From the NCBI RefSeq assembly GCF_030264295.1, contig NZ_CP127173.1, forward strand, positions 3,169,501 to 3,233,500: a stretch of DNA of 64,000 nucleotides, in the 5' to 3' direction. Below are positions 16,738-25,399 of this stretch, piece after piece. The notes below the pieces were generated by a model, which made no database searches, was not told where the DNA came from, and saw nothing but the letters and a program-made list of their open reading frames with translations. The translations under genes and the position numbers were made by a program. Origin of the DNA: Amycolatopsis nalaikhensis. GTDB lineage: Bacteria; Actinomycetota; Actinomycetes; Mycobacteriales; Pseudonocardiaceae. Every line of letters starts with the position of its first letter. The first letter of the stretch is position 1.

Positions 16738-18714
16738 ATGACCACCGAAGCAGATGTGCTCCTCCGGCTCGCCGGCGAGATCGACGACCTGGGGCGTCGT
16801 CTCGCCCTGGTGGGCTCCGAACTGCGGACCGCCGGGACTGAGCAGCCGACGGCGTCGGAAGCGAAGCCGCAAGAGGCACCGGAAGCGCGGACGCAACCCG
16901 CACCGGAGGCGCAGCCAAAGCAGCAGGCAACGCAGCCGGAGCAGCAGGCGCCCCAACCGCAGCAGTCGCCGCCCCAGCCCCAGCCCGCTGGGCCGCGGCC
17001 GCACCTCGCTGGGCAGCAGCCGCCCCAGCCTGGGCCCCAGCCGCACTCCGCTGGGCAGCAGCAGCCTCACGTGGGGCCGCAGCAATCGCCCCACCCGCAC
17101 GCCTGGCCCCACCCGCAACCCCAGCCCATGCCGTGGCCGAACTACGCCTGGCAGCCGCCCCAGCAGCCCTACGCCCCGCCACCTCCGCGCGAGACCCTCG
17201 GCGAGCGGCTCGGCAAGGAAGGCGCGGGCAGCCGGGTCCTGGCGTGGGTCGGCGGTGCCGTGACCCTCCTCGGCGTCGTCCTCCTCCTCGTCCTCGCCGT
17301 CCAGCGGGGCTGGCTCGGCCCGCTGCCGCGGGTGCTCGTCGGCGCCGCCTTCGGGCTGGCCCTGACCGGTACCGGTGTCTGGCTGCACCGCAAGCCCGCC
17401 GGTCGCACCGGTGCCTTCGCCCTCGCCGCCACCGGGATCGCCACCCTTTACCTCGACGCCGTCGCCGCCACCACGCTCTACGAGTTCCTGCCCGTCCTCG
17501 CCGGGCTGGCCGTGGGCCTGGCCGTCGCCGTCGGCGGGCTGCTGGTGGCCGTGCGGTGGGACTCGCCGCTGCTGGCCTCGGCCGTCGTCGTCGGCTGTGT
17601 CGTGTGCGCGCCGATCATCACCCGCGGGTTCACCCCGGAACTGGTCACCTTCCTGCTGATGGTCCAGCTCGCGACGACGCCGGTCCGGCTGCGCCGCGAG
17701 TGGTCGTCCTTGTCGCTCGCCGCCGGGATCCCGCCGCTGTTCGCCTCCGTCGTCAGCACCGCCGTGCTCGGCTCCGGGGGCAGCTGGGCGAACACCGCCG
17801 CGGCCGGGGGTGCCGGGGTCGTCGGCGTCGCCCTCGCCCTGATCGTCCTGCGCCGCCGGGAAACCGACCCCGCCGCGCTCTCCCTGCTGGCGACGGCCGT
17901 CCTGCCGACGCTCTTCGCCGCGGCCCTGCTGCCCAAGGTGCAGGCCGTGCCGATCGCGGCCGGGGCCGGGGTCGTCCTGCTCGTCGTCTGGGCCGTGCGC
18001 CGCGGGCTCGCCGGGCAGCTGGCCGGGATCGCCGGGCTGCTGGCGATCCTGCAGGCGACCGTCACCCAGTTCGACGGCGCCGCCCGTTCCGGGGTCCTGC
18101 TCGCCGAGGCGCTGCTGCTCGTCGTGGCCGCGCTGGCCGGCCGCAACCGGTTCGCGCTGGGCGCCGCGCTCGGGTTCGCCGCCATCGGCGGGTTGCTCGG
18201 CGTGGTCTTCGACGTCACGCCCGCGCTGCTGATCCTCGCTCGCCCGCGGCCGACCGCGGAACTCGTGGGCGCGCTCGCGGTCGCCGCCCTGATCCTCGCG
18301 GTGTCGGTCGCCCTGCCGTGGGCGGCGGCGCGGCTGGCGGTCTTCCGCGGGCCGTCCGACGACCTGCCGGTGTGGCTGCTCGCCGGCGTTTCCGCGCTGT
18401 ACGGCGCCGCCGGCGTGGTGCTGAGCGGGTCCCTGCTGGCCATCCCGGGCCGGACCGGTTTCCTCGTCGGCCACGCGCTGATCACGGTGTCCTGGACGAT
18501 CGCGGCGCTCGTGCTGCTGCTGCGCGGGATCGAGGTGGTCGGGCTCCGCGTGACCGGCCTGGTCCTGGTCGGCGCGGCCGTGCTCAAGCTCGTCCTCTTC
18601 GACCTGTCGGCGCTGGACGGCCTCGCGCGGGTCGGCGCGTTCCTCGGTGCGGGGCTGGTGCTGCTGGCCGCGGGGTCGCGGTACGCGCGGCGGGTGTCGT
18701 CCCGCTCGAGCTGA
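16738..18714 (+). CDS. DUF2339-type polytopic membrane protein
   Basis: 658 aa from ATG 16738 (an upstream GTG at 16693 is less likely). A short coiled N-terminus (EADVLLRLAGEIDDLGRRL) leads into a Pro/Gln-rich disordered region (about 35-150), then a run of closely spaced membrane helices (about 14 or more) to the C-terminus. The pattern, with the conserved ETLGERLGKEGAGSRVLAWVG entry into the first helix, fits the DUF2339 family of predicted membrane proteins of unknown function. There is no operon partner. Confidence 0.75.
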   Translation: MTTEADVLLRLAGEIDDLGRRLALVGSELRTAGTEQPTASEAKPQEAPEARTQPAPEAQPKQQATQPEQQAPQPQQSPPQPQPAGPRPHLAGQQPPQPGPQPHSAGQQQPHVGPQQSPHPHAWPHPQPQPMPWPNYAWQPPQQPYAPPPPRETLGERLGKEGAGSRVLAWVGGAVTLLGVVLLLVLAVQRGWLGPLPRVLVGAAFGLALTGTGVWLHRKPAGRTGAFALAATGIATLYLDAVAATTLYEFLPVLAGLAVGLAVAVGGLLVAVRWDSPLLASAVVVGCVVCAPIITRGFTPELVTFLLMVQLATTPVRLRREWSSLSLAAGIPPLFASVVSTAVLGSGGSWANTAAAGGAGVVGVALALIVLRRRETDPAALSLLATAVLPTLFAAALLPKVQAVPIAAGAGVVLLVVWAVRRGLAGQLAGIAGLLAILQATVTQFDGAARSGVLLAEALLLVVAALAGRNRFALGAALGFAAIGGLLGVVFDVTPALLILARPRPTAELVGALAVAALILAVSVALPWAAARLAVFRGPSDDLPVWLLAGVSALYGAAGVVLSGSLLAIPGRTGFLVGHALITVSWTIAALVLLLRGIEVVGLRVTGLVLVGAAVLKLVLFDLSALDGLARVGAFLGAGLVLLAAGSRYARRVSSRSS

Positions 18715-18781
18715 GCGGGAAGAATTGTCGGCCCCCTGTGGTTACCTGGGTCACAGACCGAAAACCCAGGGGGTACCGACG

Positions 18782-19171
18782 ATGGCCCAACCGAAACTGG
18801 CCGACCGCGCCGCCGAGAAGATCGGCTGGCTGACCACGGTCACGCCGAAGGGGCGGCCCGCACCGCGGCCGGTGTGGTTCGTCCTCGACGGCGAAGACAT
18901 CCTCGTGTTCAGCCAGCCCGGCACCGCGAAGCTCCGCCACATCGAGGCGAACGCCGAGGTCAGCTTCCACCTCAACAGCAACGAAACGGGCGGCGACGTC
19001 CTCGTCGTCAACGGCAAAGCGGTCGTCGAAGAGGGGAAAGCCTCCGAAGCGCCCGGATACCTCGACAAGTACGCGTCGGCCTACCCGGGAATCGGCTTCA
19101 CGACGGAGGGTTTCGACGCCGAGTACTCCGTCCGCATCCGCGTGGTGCCCGAGCGTTCCTGGGGGTTCTGA
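18782..19171 (+). CDS. Rv3369-like PPOX/F420-type flavin-fold enzyme
   Basis: 129 aa, a split-barrel protein of the pyridoxamine 5'-phosphate oxidase-like superfamily. WLTTVTPKGRPAPRPVWFVLDG and the central HLNSNETGGDVLVVNGKA fit the TIGR03667-type F420-dependent subgroup named after Rv3369. The ATG at 18782 follows an AGGGGG stretch. The enzyme probably reduces an unknown substrate with F420H2 or binds flavin or haem. It converges with sodC, with 4 bp between the stops. Confidence 0.8.
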   Translation: MAQPKLADRAAEKIGWLTTVTPKGRPAPRPVWFVLDGEDILVFSQPGTAKLRHIEANAEVSFHLNSNETGGDVLVVNGKAVVEEGKASEAPGYLDKYASAYPGIGFTTEGFDAEYSVRIRVVPERSWGF

Positions 19172-19175
19172 CGAC

Positions 19176-19736
19176 CTAGAACCCGACGTCCAGGCAGGCG
19201 AGCCGGGCACCGGCCGTGCCCGCGTGACCGGGATCGGTGTGCGTGTGGGTTTCGTGGACCACCACGGACCGGGGACGTCGCGCGCCGAACGTCCAGTCCA
19301 CAGTGGACCGGCCGACGCCGGTGCCCAGCCGGTCGGTGGTGAAGTCCAGCCAGATCTCGTTGCGGGGGTTCGCGTACGCGGGATCGACGGACGGCTTCAC
19401 CGGGTCCGGCGCGTGCTGGAAGTGCGGCCCGGCGGCGTCCCCGGTGGCGCCGCACGGCTGGGTGTGCGCGTGGGCACCGTAGGCCCGTCCCGGGCGCAGG
19501 CCGGTGACGACGAGGGTCGTCGTCGTGCCGGCGTGCGGCGCCGAAACGCTGAACACGCGCGCCCGGGCACCGTCCGGGACGAGGTCGGGGCGGTACGTCA
19601 CCGCGTGTGCGCCGGGGGCATACGCGGTGAACGTGCCGTGCGCGGTGGCGACGTCGACGGGGGACGACGCGGCGGCGATGCCGGGCGCGAAGGCGGTGCA
19701 GGCGGCCGCGAGCGCGAAGGCGGGAAGAAGGCGCAT
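19176..19736 (-). CDS. sodC: Secreted Cu/Zn superoxide dismutase-like protein
   Basis: 186 aa. It has a Sec signal peptide of about 23 residues with AAA before the mature start. The SOD fold is recognisable. GAHAHTQPCG holds two copper-ligand histidines and the disulfide cysteine, AAGPHFQH supplies further metal histidines, and VVHETHTH holds the late copper histidine. A C-terminal RLACLDVGF pairs the disulfide. It removes periplasmic or extracellular superoxide. The electrostatic loop differs from enteric enzymes, so activity is inferred, not proven. Confidence 0.8.
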   Translation of the reverse strand: MRLLPAFALAAACTAFAPGIAAASSPVDVATAHGTFTAYAPGAHAVTYRPDLVPDGARARVFSVSAPHAGTTTTLVVTGLRPGRAYGAHAHTQPCGATGDAAGPHFQHAPDPVKPSVDPAYANPRNEIWLDFTTDRLGTGVGRSTVDWTFGARRPRSVVVHETHTHTDPGHAGTAGARLACLDVGF

Positions 19737-19841
19737 GGTCCTTCTCTAGCCAGCGCGGAAGGCGGTCGCCACGACCACCACGCGAACGAGTGAACAGTGT
19801 TCGGCGGTTTCCCGAGGGCTGGGCGCGGGTACCGTCTTCGT

Positions 19842-20336
19842 GTGCCCGAACACACCGGTGAAACCCGCAACGAGCAGCTGACGCGCAACGTCGGCGAGCT
19901 GCTGCAGGAGCTGCGGGTCGCGCAGGCCGGGGTGCAGATCCTCTTCGGCTTCCTGCTGTCGGTCGTGTTCACCGACCGCTTCCACGACGCCAGCGGCTTC
20001 GAGAAGTCGCTGCACCTGTCGGCCGTGGTGCTGGCCGTGGCGGCGACGGCCCTGCTGACCGCGCCCGCGGCGTGGCACCGGCTCCTGTTCCGCACGGGCA
20101 GCCGGGAGCGGATCCTGACCGTCGGCAACCGGATCGTGCTCGTCGGCCTGGTCTGCCTGGCGCTCGCGATCACGTCCACGGTGGCGCTGATCGCGAAGGT
20201 CGTCTACGGCGAGATCGCGATGGTCGTCATCGCCGTGCTGTCGGCGGCGATCTTCGGGAGCCTCTGGTTCCTCATCCCGATCCGGCTGCACCCGGACAAC
20301 AACGGCGGCACTCAGCCGACGGGCCCGCCCAAGTAG
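19842..20336 (+). CDS. DUF6328-type small membrane protein
   Basis: 164 aa from GTG 19842. TACCGT ends 6 nt before the GTG and there is no Shine-Dalgarno, so this is probably a leaderless transcript. The acidic N-terminus carries NVGELLQELRVAQAGVQILFGFLL, the characteristic opening of the DUF6328 family. Four membrane helices and a typical AAWHRLLFRTGSRERIL loop follow. The function is unknown; the family is widespread in actinomycetes. The 3' end overlaps the convergent VOC gene by 25 bp. Confidence 0.75.
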   Translation: MPEHTGETRNEQLTRNVGELLQELRVAQAGVQILFGFLLSVVFTDRFHDASGFEKSLHLSAVVLAVAATALLTAPAAWHRLLFRTGSRERILTVGNRIVLVGLVCLALAITSTVALIAKVVYGEIAMVVIAVLSAAIFGSLWFLIPIRLHPDNNGGTQPTGPPK

Positions 20337-20704
20337 AGCGTGTCCTCCTGGACGAAGCAGAGCGGGTTGCCGAACGGGTCGTCGGCGTAGAAGGAGCGTT
20401 CGCCCCAGAACTGCGTCTCGATCGAGTCGTCGATCCACCGCGGCTGTGCGGCGCGCACGCGCCGGAACGTTTCTTCGACGTCCTCGACCGCGAGGTAGAC
20501 GATCCGCGGGTCCTTGCGCGGTCGCGGCTCGCGGTGTTCGGGCGGGGCTTCGACGCAGGCGAGCACGACCCCGCCGCACGGGAAGTAGTGCCGGTTGACC
20601 GAGATCCGTTCGCCGGGGTGGCCGAGGACGTGCTCGTAGAACGCGACCGCCGTCTCGATGTCGTCGACGGGCTGGATCAGCCGGAAGACCCGCGGTCCGC
20701 TCAT
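20312..20704 (-). CDS. VOC (glyoxalase/bleomycin-resistance) family protein
   Basis: 130 aa. Two beta-alpha-beta-beta-beta modules are visible, starting with FRLIQPVDDIETAVAFYEHVLG and ending DDPFGNPLCFVQ. The C-terminal glutamate before the end (VQEDTLYL) fits a metal-binding VOC position. The substrate is unknown. ATG 20704 is chosen as the start of the fold; no ribosome-binding site is evident. Confidence 0.75.
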   Translation of the reverse strand: MSGPRVFRLIQPVDDIETAVAFYEHVLGHPGERISVNRHYFPCGGVVLACVEAPPEHREPRPRKDPRIVYLAVEDVEETFRRVRAAQPRWIDDSIETQFWGERSFYADDPFGNPLCFVQEDTLYLGGPVG

Positions 20705-20843
20705 GCCGCGAACAGTACCGCTGCGCACGCCCGTTCGGTGAAGGGGCTTGACAGCGGGTGGACAATAAAAAATCGGCGTGCGCTCCGAAATGAATAGGAG
20801 AACTCGCCGAACCTGCCATTAGTCTAACCGCTGTGAGGGGAAC

Positions 20844-23048
20844 TTGTCAAACCAGGGGTACGACGAGGAATTGCGGGCCGAGCGTGCGTACATCGAGAAG
20901 CTGTACGCACGTCTCGACCGCGAACGCGCGCAGGCGGGGGCCCGCTATCGCGCCGCGCTCGGGGAAACCGGCATCGCGCTGGTGGAGCGCGACGCCGACG
21001 TCCGGATCCGGGCCCGGGAAACGGTCCGGCTGAACGTGGCCGACAACGGGCTCTGCTTCGGCCGGCTGGACGCCCTTTCCGGCGAACGCGGATACGTCGG
21101 CCGGATCGGTCTCTTCGACGACGAAGACGACTACGAACCCCTGTTGCTGGATTGGCGGGCGCCGGCGGCGCGGCCGTTCTACACGGCGACGGCGGCGACC
21201 CCGGAAAACATGCGCCGCCGTCGCCAGTTCCACACGATGGGCCGTCGCGTCATCGATTTCACGGACGAGGTGCTCGGCCGTCCAGGCGACGACGAACGCG
21301 GGGATGCGGCGTTGCTCGCGGCCGTCAACGCGCCGCGCGGCGAGGGGATGCGCGACATCGTCGCGACGATCCAGGCCGAGCAGGACGAGATCATCCGGCT
21401 CGGCCACGCGGGAGTGCTGGTGGTCGAAGGCGGGCCCGGCACCGGCAAGACGGCCGTGGCGCTGCACCGGGTCGCGTACCTGCTCTACACCCAGCGCGAA
21501 CGGATGTCCCGCAGCGGCGTGCTGGTGGTCGGGCCGAGCCCGCTGTTCCTCGAGCACATCGGCCGCGTGCTGCCGTCGCTCGGCGAGTCGGACGTCGTCT
21601 TCCTGACGCCCGGCGGGCTCGTGCCCGGCTTGCGCGTCACGGCCGAGGACACGCCCGAAGTGGCGCAGCTCAAGGGGTCGCTGAAGATCCTCGACGTCCT
21701 CGCGGCCGCGGTCGCCGACCGGCAGAAGGTGCCGGAGGAGCCGGTGCCGGTCGAGCTGGCCGACGTCACCGTGGCCCTCGACGCCGGGATCGCGGGCGAG
21801 GCCCGGCTCGAAGCGCGGCGGAGCGGGTTGCCGCACAACGAGGCCCGCCCGGTGTTCCGCGAGCACGTCATGACGATCATCGCCGAGCGCGCCGTGGCGA
21901 TGATCGGCGAAGGCTGGCTGACCCCCGAGGACCGCGGTGCGTGGGCCGACCTGCGCGCCGACGTCCTCGAGGAGCTGGCCGAGCACGAAGAGCTCGCCGC
22001 CGCGCTCGACGGCCTGTGGCCGGAGCTGACCCCGGAAACGCTGCTGGCGCCGCTGTACATGTCGCCGAGGCGCCTGGAGGCCGCGGGCGCCGACCCGGCG
22101 CTGTTCCGCGTGGACGGCGCGGCCTGGACCGTGTCCGACGTGCCGCTGCTCGACGAGCTGGCCGGCCTGCTCGGCCGGGACGACTCCGCCGAACGGGCCA
22201 CCGCGCGGCGGCGGGCGGCGGAGGACGCCGAGTACGCGGCCGGGGTCATGGACGTGATGAAGCTCGACCGCGAGGAGATGGACGAGGACATCATGCTGGC
22301 GGCCGAAAACCTCATCTACGCCGAGGACCTGGCCGGGCGGTTCGCCGAGCGCGACACGCGTGACCTCGCCGACCGCGCGGCCGCCGACCGGGACTGGACC
22401 TACGGCCACGTCGTCGTCGACGAGGCGCAGGAACTGTCCGAAATGGACTGGCGGGTGCTGATGCGGCGCTGCCCCAGCCGGTCGTTCACGATCGTCGGCG
22501 ACCTGGCGCAGCGGCGCTCGGCGGCCGGGGCGCGGTCGTGGGGTTCGGTGCTGGCGCCCTACGTCGCCGACCGGTGGGTCTACCGGGAGCTGACGGTCAA
22601 CTACCGGACACCGGCCGAGATCATGCTCGTCGCCGGCGCCCTGCTCGCGCGCTTCGCGCCGGACGCGCGGCGGCCGGAATCCGTGCGCGCGTGCGGTGTC
22701 CGGCCGTGGTCCAGACGAGTTGCGGACGGCGAATTGCAAGACGCCATCGCCGAGTTCGTCCGCGACGAAGCCGGGCGCGAGGGCACCAGCGCCGTGATCG
22801 GCCCGGCGGACGTGCCGGGCGCGATCCCGCCGTCGGCGGCCAAGGGCCTGGAGTTCGACGCCGTGCTCGTCGTGGCGCCGGAGCGGATCCTGGCCGAGGG
22901 CCCGCGTGGCGCGGCGGAGTTGTACGTCGCGCTCACGCGCGCCACGCAGCGGCTCGGGGTGCTGCACCGGGAACCGCTGCCGCCGGAGCTGTCCGGGCTG
23001 GCCGAGGCCGGGGTGCCGGTCCGGGCCGGGCATCGGCGGTTCCTGTAG
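20844..23048 (+). CDS. helD: HelD-like RNA polymerase-associated helicase
   Basis: 734 aa. It starts at TTG 20844 with GAGGGG 3 nt upstream. An N-terminal coiled-coil (about 1-45, RAYIEKLYARLDRER) is followed by a UvrD-like split helicase: Walker A GGPGTGKTAVALHRVAYLL near residue 197, Walker B VVVDEAQELSEMDW near 530, LTVNYRTPAEIM and the late VALTRATQRLGVLHR motif. Actinobacterial HelD proteins remove stalled RNA polymerase from DNA, and some confer rifampicin tolerance. The upstream gap contains TTGACA at 20748-20753 but no good -10. Confidence 0.88.
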   Translation: MSNQGYDEELRAERAYIEKLYARLDRERAQAGARYRAALGETGIALVERDADVRIRARETVRLNVADNGLCFGRLDALSGERGYVGRIGLFDDEDDYEPLLLDWRAPAARPFYTATAATPENMRRRRQFHTMGRRVIDFTDEVLGRPGDDERGDAALLAAVNAPRGEGMRDIVATIQAEQDEIIRLGHAGVLVVEGGPGTGKTAVALHRVAYLLYTQRERMSRSGVLVVGPSPLFLEHIGRVLPSLGESDVVFLTPGGLVPGLRVTAEDTPEVAQLKGSLKILDVLAAAVADRQKVPEEPVPVELADVTVALDAGIAGEARLEARRSGLPHNEARPVFREHVMTIIAERAVAMIGEGWLTPEDRGAWADLRADVLEELAEHEELAAALDGLWPELTPETLLAPLYMSPRRLEAAGADPALFRVDGAAWTVSDVPLLDELAGLLGRDDSAERATARRRAAEDAEYAAGVMDVMKLDREEMDEDIMLAAENLIYAEDLAGRFAERDTRDLADRAAADRDWTYGHVVVDEAQELSEMDWRVLMRRCPSRSFTIVGDLAQRRSAAGARSWGSVLAPYVADRWVYRELTVNYRTPAEIMLVAGALLARFAPDARRPESVRACGVRPWSRRVADGELQDAIAEFVRDEAGREGTSAVIGPADVPGAIPPSAAKGLEFDAVLVVAPERILAEGPRGAAELYVALTRATQRLGVLHREPLPPELSGLAEAGVPVRAGHRRFL

Positions 23049-23081
23049 CCGGGCGGGGGTGGCGGGCGGGGTCTCGGCCCG

Positions 23082-23564
23082 TCATCCCCTACGCCGTGAG
23101 CCGGCCCAGGCGTAGTTCTGCTTGGCCAGCTTCAGGTACACGAACAGCTCCGTACCCGAGACGCCGTCGATCTTGCGGATCTCTTCGCCGAGGACCTCGA
23201 GCATGTGGTCGTCGTCCCGGCAGACCAGCTCGGCCAGCAGGTCGTAGCGCCCGGCGCACAACACGACGTAGTGCACGTTCGGCAGTTCGGACAGCCGGTC
23301 CGCGACCTCGCGGGGATCGGCGCCGTCGACGCTGATCCCCACCATGGCCTGCCGCGTCAGATCGACGTTGGCGGGGTCGGTCACCGCGACGATCTGCATC
23401 AGGTCGTCGCGCAGCAACCGCTGGACACGCTGCCGGACGGCTCCCTCCGAGAGCCCGACCGCCTTGGCGAGCGCGGTGAACGACGCGCGGCCGTCCTGCT
23501 GGAGCAGAGCGATCAGTGCTCTGTCCGTGTTGTCCAGCGCGCGCGCCCGTGTTTCGTCACCCAT
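23082..23564 (-). CDS. Lrp/AsnC-family transcriptional regulator
   Basis: 160 aa. The N-terminal winged helix (LDNTDRALIALLQQDGRASFTALAKAVGLSEGAVRQRVQRL) and the C-terminal RAM effector domain with VVLCAGRYDLLAELVC are complete. Such proteins bind amino acids and form octameric DNA-wrapping discs. It is downstream of lysA on the same strand with a 295-bp gap holding a strong palindrome, so it is probably autoregulated. Whether it controls lysA is unknown. Confidence 0.88.
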   Translation of the reverse strand: MGDETRARALDNTDRALIALLQQDGRASFTALAKAVGLSEGAVRQRVQRLLRDDLMQIVAVTDPANVDLTRQAMVGISVDGADPREVADRLSELPNVHYVVLCAGRYDLLAELVCRDDDHMLEVLGEEIRKIDGVSGTELFVYLKLAKQNYAWAGSRRRG

Positions 23565-23655
23565 GCCGTCCCTCCCTGTGTTTCGGCATGTGATTTGTCA
23601 AGTGCGCAGCGTATCGAGCGTGGGCGAGAAAGCGAGACCCCCGCGCCAGCTTCAC

Positions 23656-23676
23656 GTGATCCGGTGTGCGGATCAC
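23656..23676. promoter_or_regulatory. Perfect 8-bp-arm palindrome upstream of the Lrp gene
   Basis: GTGATCCG, a 5-nt spacer GTGTG, and CGGATCAC form a perfect dyad 92-112 bp upstream of the Lrp gene start. It is a candidate operator for the Lrp protein. The rest of the 295-bp gap between lrp and lysA shows nothing else I can name. Confidence 0.5.
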
Positions 23677-23859
23677 GATCTGCCGAGGAATCGGTGGCGG
23701 GGGAGGAAAATCACGCTGCATTCCGAGGCGCCTCGGGGAGCTCTCGGCGCACCGGGTGGCCTGAACCAGCCGGCGGGGTGGTCCGGTGGCGCCGGACCGG
23801 CCCGCTCCGGCGTTCGTGACACCGTCTACATCGGACTTGCCCGGCCCTGGTTCACGGCG

Positions 23860-25203
23860 TCAGCCCAGGTCGCGGCGGTTGAGGTCCTCCTCGGTCTCTC
23901 GGCGCACCAGCAGCGTCGCGACACCGTTCTTGACCCCGACCAGCGGCGGACGCCCGACCTGGTTGTAGTTCGAGGCCAGCGAATGGTGGTACGCGCCGGT
24001 GCACGGGACGGCCAGCAGATCACCGGCGTGCAGGTCACCGGGCAGGCCGAGGCCGTCGGCGAGGACGTCACCGGCTTCGCAGTGCCGTCCGACGACCGTC
24101 ATCGGGACGCGCTTCGCGGTCGACCGCCGTCCGACCAGGCGCGTCGTGTAGCGCGCGCCGTAGAGCGACGGGCGCGCGTTGTCGCTCATGCCGCCGTCGA
24201 CGGCGACGAACGTGCGGCTGCCGCGCTTGACCGCGCACACGCGGTACACCGTGATCCCGGCCGGTCCGACGATCGCCCGGCCCGGCTCGATCGTCAAGCG
24301 GGGCAACGGGAAGCCGTGGCTGGAGCATTCGTAGGCGAGCGCCACCCGCAGCCGCCGCGAGTAGCCGCCGAGGTCGAACGCGGGCTCGCCGCCGACGTAG
24401 GGCACCGCGTGCCCGCCGCCGAGGTCGAGCTCCCGCAGCGTGACGCCGTGGGTGTCGCGGATCCGGACGAGCACCTCGGCCATCCGCCGCGCGGCCGCCT
24501 CGTACCGGTGCACGCCGGAGACCTGCGAGCCGATGTGGCAGTGCAGGCCTGCGAGCCGCAGCCCGGGCTGACCGAGGACGGCCCGCACGGCGGCGTCGAC
24601 GTTGTCCGGAATGCCGTCGAGCAGCGAAAAGCCGAACTTCTGGCCTTCGGTGCCGGTGCTGATGGCCGCGTGCGCCCCGGCCGCGACGCCCGGCGTCACG
24701 CGGATCATCACCTGCTGCGCGCCGTGGGCGAGCGCGCCGAGCTGCTCGATCTCGTCGAGCGAGTCGACCACGATCCGCCGGACGCCGTACTCGAGCGCGG
24801 CCTTCAGGTCTTCGGGCGTCTTCGCGTTGCCATGCAGCAACATGCGCTCCGCAGGGAAGCCGACTCCGCGCGCGACGGCGATCTCGCCCGCGGAGCACGT
24901 GTCGAGCGACAACCCCTCTTCGGCGACCCAACGCAGCACAGACCGCGTACACAGCGCCTTGCTCGCGTACGCGACTTCGACGTCCGGCAGCGCTTCGCGG
25001 TACTCGCGGGCGGTGTCGCGGACCTGCTGCTCGTCGATGAAGTACGACGGCGTCCCGAAGCGGGCGGCGAGGTGGCTGACGCGCGCGCCGGCGAAGAGCA
25101 GTTCGCCGTCTTCGCCGAGTCGGGTGCTTCGCGGCCAGACTCCTGGCTCGAGGTGATCGGCGGCTTCGCAGCCAAGGCTGGGAAGAAGCTCGCTGAGCGT
25201 CAC
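23860..25203 (-). CDS. lysA: Diaminopimelate decarboxylase-type fold-III PLP enzyme
   Basis: 447 aa. A fold-type III decarboxylase: PLP lysine in VAYASKALCTRS (about residue 82), LHCHIGSQVSG, LDLGGGHAVPY, the phosphate-binding EPGRAIVGPAG, and the late CEAGDVL and GAYHHSLASNYNQVGRPP motifs with the substrate-binding Cys and Tyr. It converts meso-diaminopimelate to lysine. No other lysine-pathway genes are adjacent, and actinomycetes often carry a second LysA-like gene, so an alternative substrate cannot be excluded. It is divergent from the sigma-factor gene. Confidence 0.85.
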   Translation of the reverse strand: MTLSELLPSLGCEAADHLEPGVWPRSTRLGEDGELLFAGARVSHLAARFGTPSYFIDEQQVRDTAREYREALPDVEVAYASKALCTRSVLRWVAEEGLSLDTCSAGEIAVARGVGFPAERMLLHGNAKTPEDLKAALEYGVRRIVVDSLDEIEQLGALAHGAQQVMIRVTPGVAAGAHAAISTGTEGQKFGFSLLDGIPDNVDAAVRAVLGQPGLRLAGLHCHIGSQVSGVHRYEAAARRMAEVLVRIRDTHGVTLRELDLGGGHAVPYVGGEPAFDLGGYSRRLRVALAYECSSHGFPLPRLTIEPGRAIVGPAGITVYRVCAVKRGSRTFVAVDGGMSDNARPSLYGARYTTRLVGRRSTAKRVPMTVVGRHCEAGDVLADGLGLPGDLHAGDLLAVPCTGAYHHSLASNYNQVGRPPLVGVKNGVATLLVRRETEEDLNRRDLG

Positions 25204-25399
25204 GGGTGCCTCCGGGCATCACGGCGGATCGGACCCGGCCAGCACACCGCCGTCCCGCCCGCCGCGCGTCCCCCGTGAATGCGGTCCTGACGGCCTCGCG
25301 GTGCTCGCTTACCCGTTCTTAACGCGTGAGTAACTTCGACCACACCCCGGTTGACCTGCGGAGAGCTGAATTTCCGCGGCGGACGCCGTCACACCGGGC

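Noticed and set aside
19792..19802. LexA/SOS box GAACAGTGTTC in the sodC/DUF6328 divergent region
   Set aside because: The arms are separated by 3 nt, while the actinobacterial SOS box needs 4, and neither neighbour is an SOS gene. It remains a plain palindrome.
20743..20761. Rifampicin-associated element upstream of helD
   Set aside because: Only the first half (GGGGCTTG) resembles the known 19-bp element; the second palindromic half is absent.
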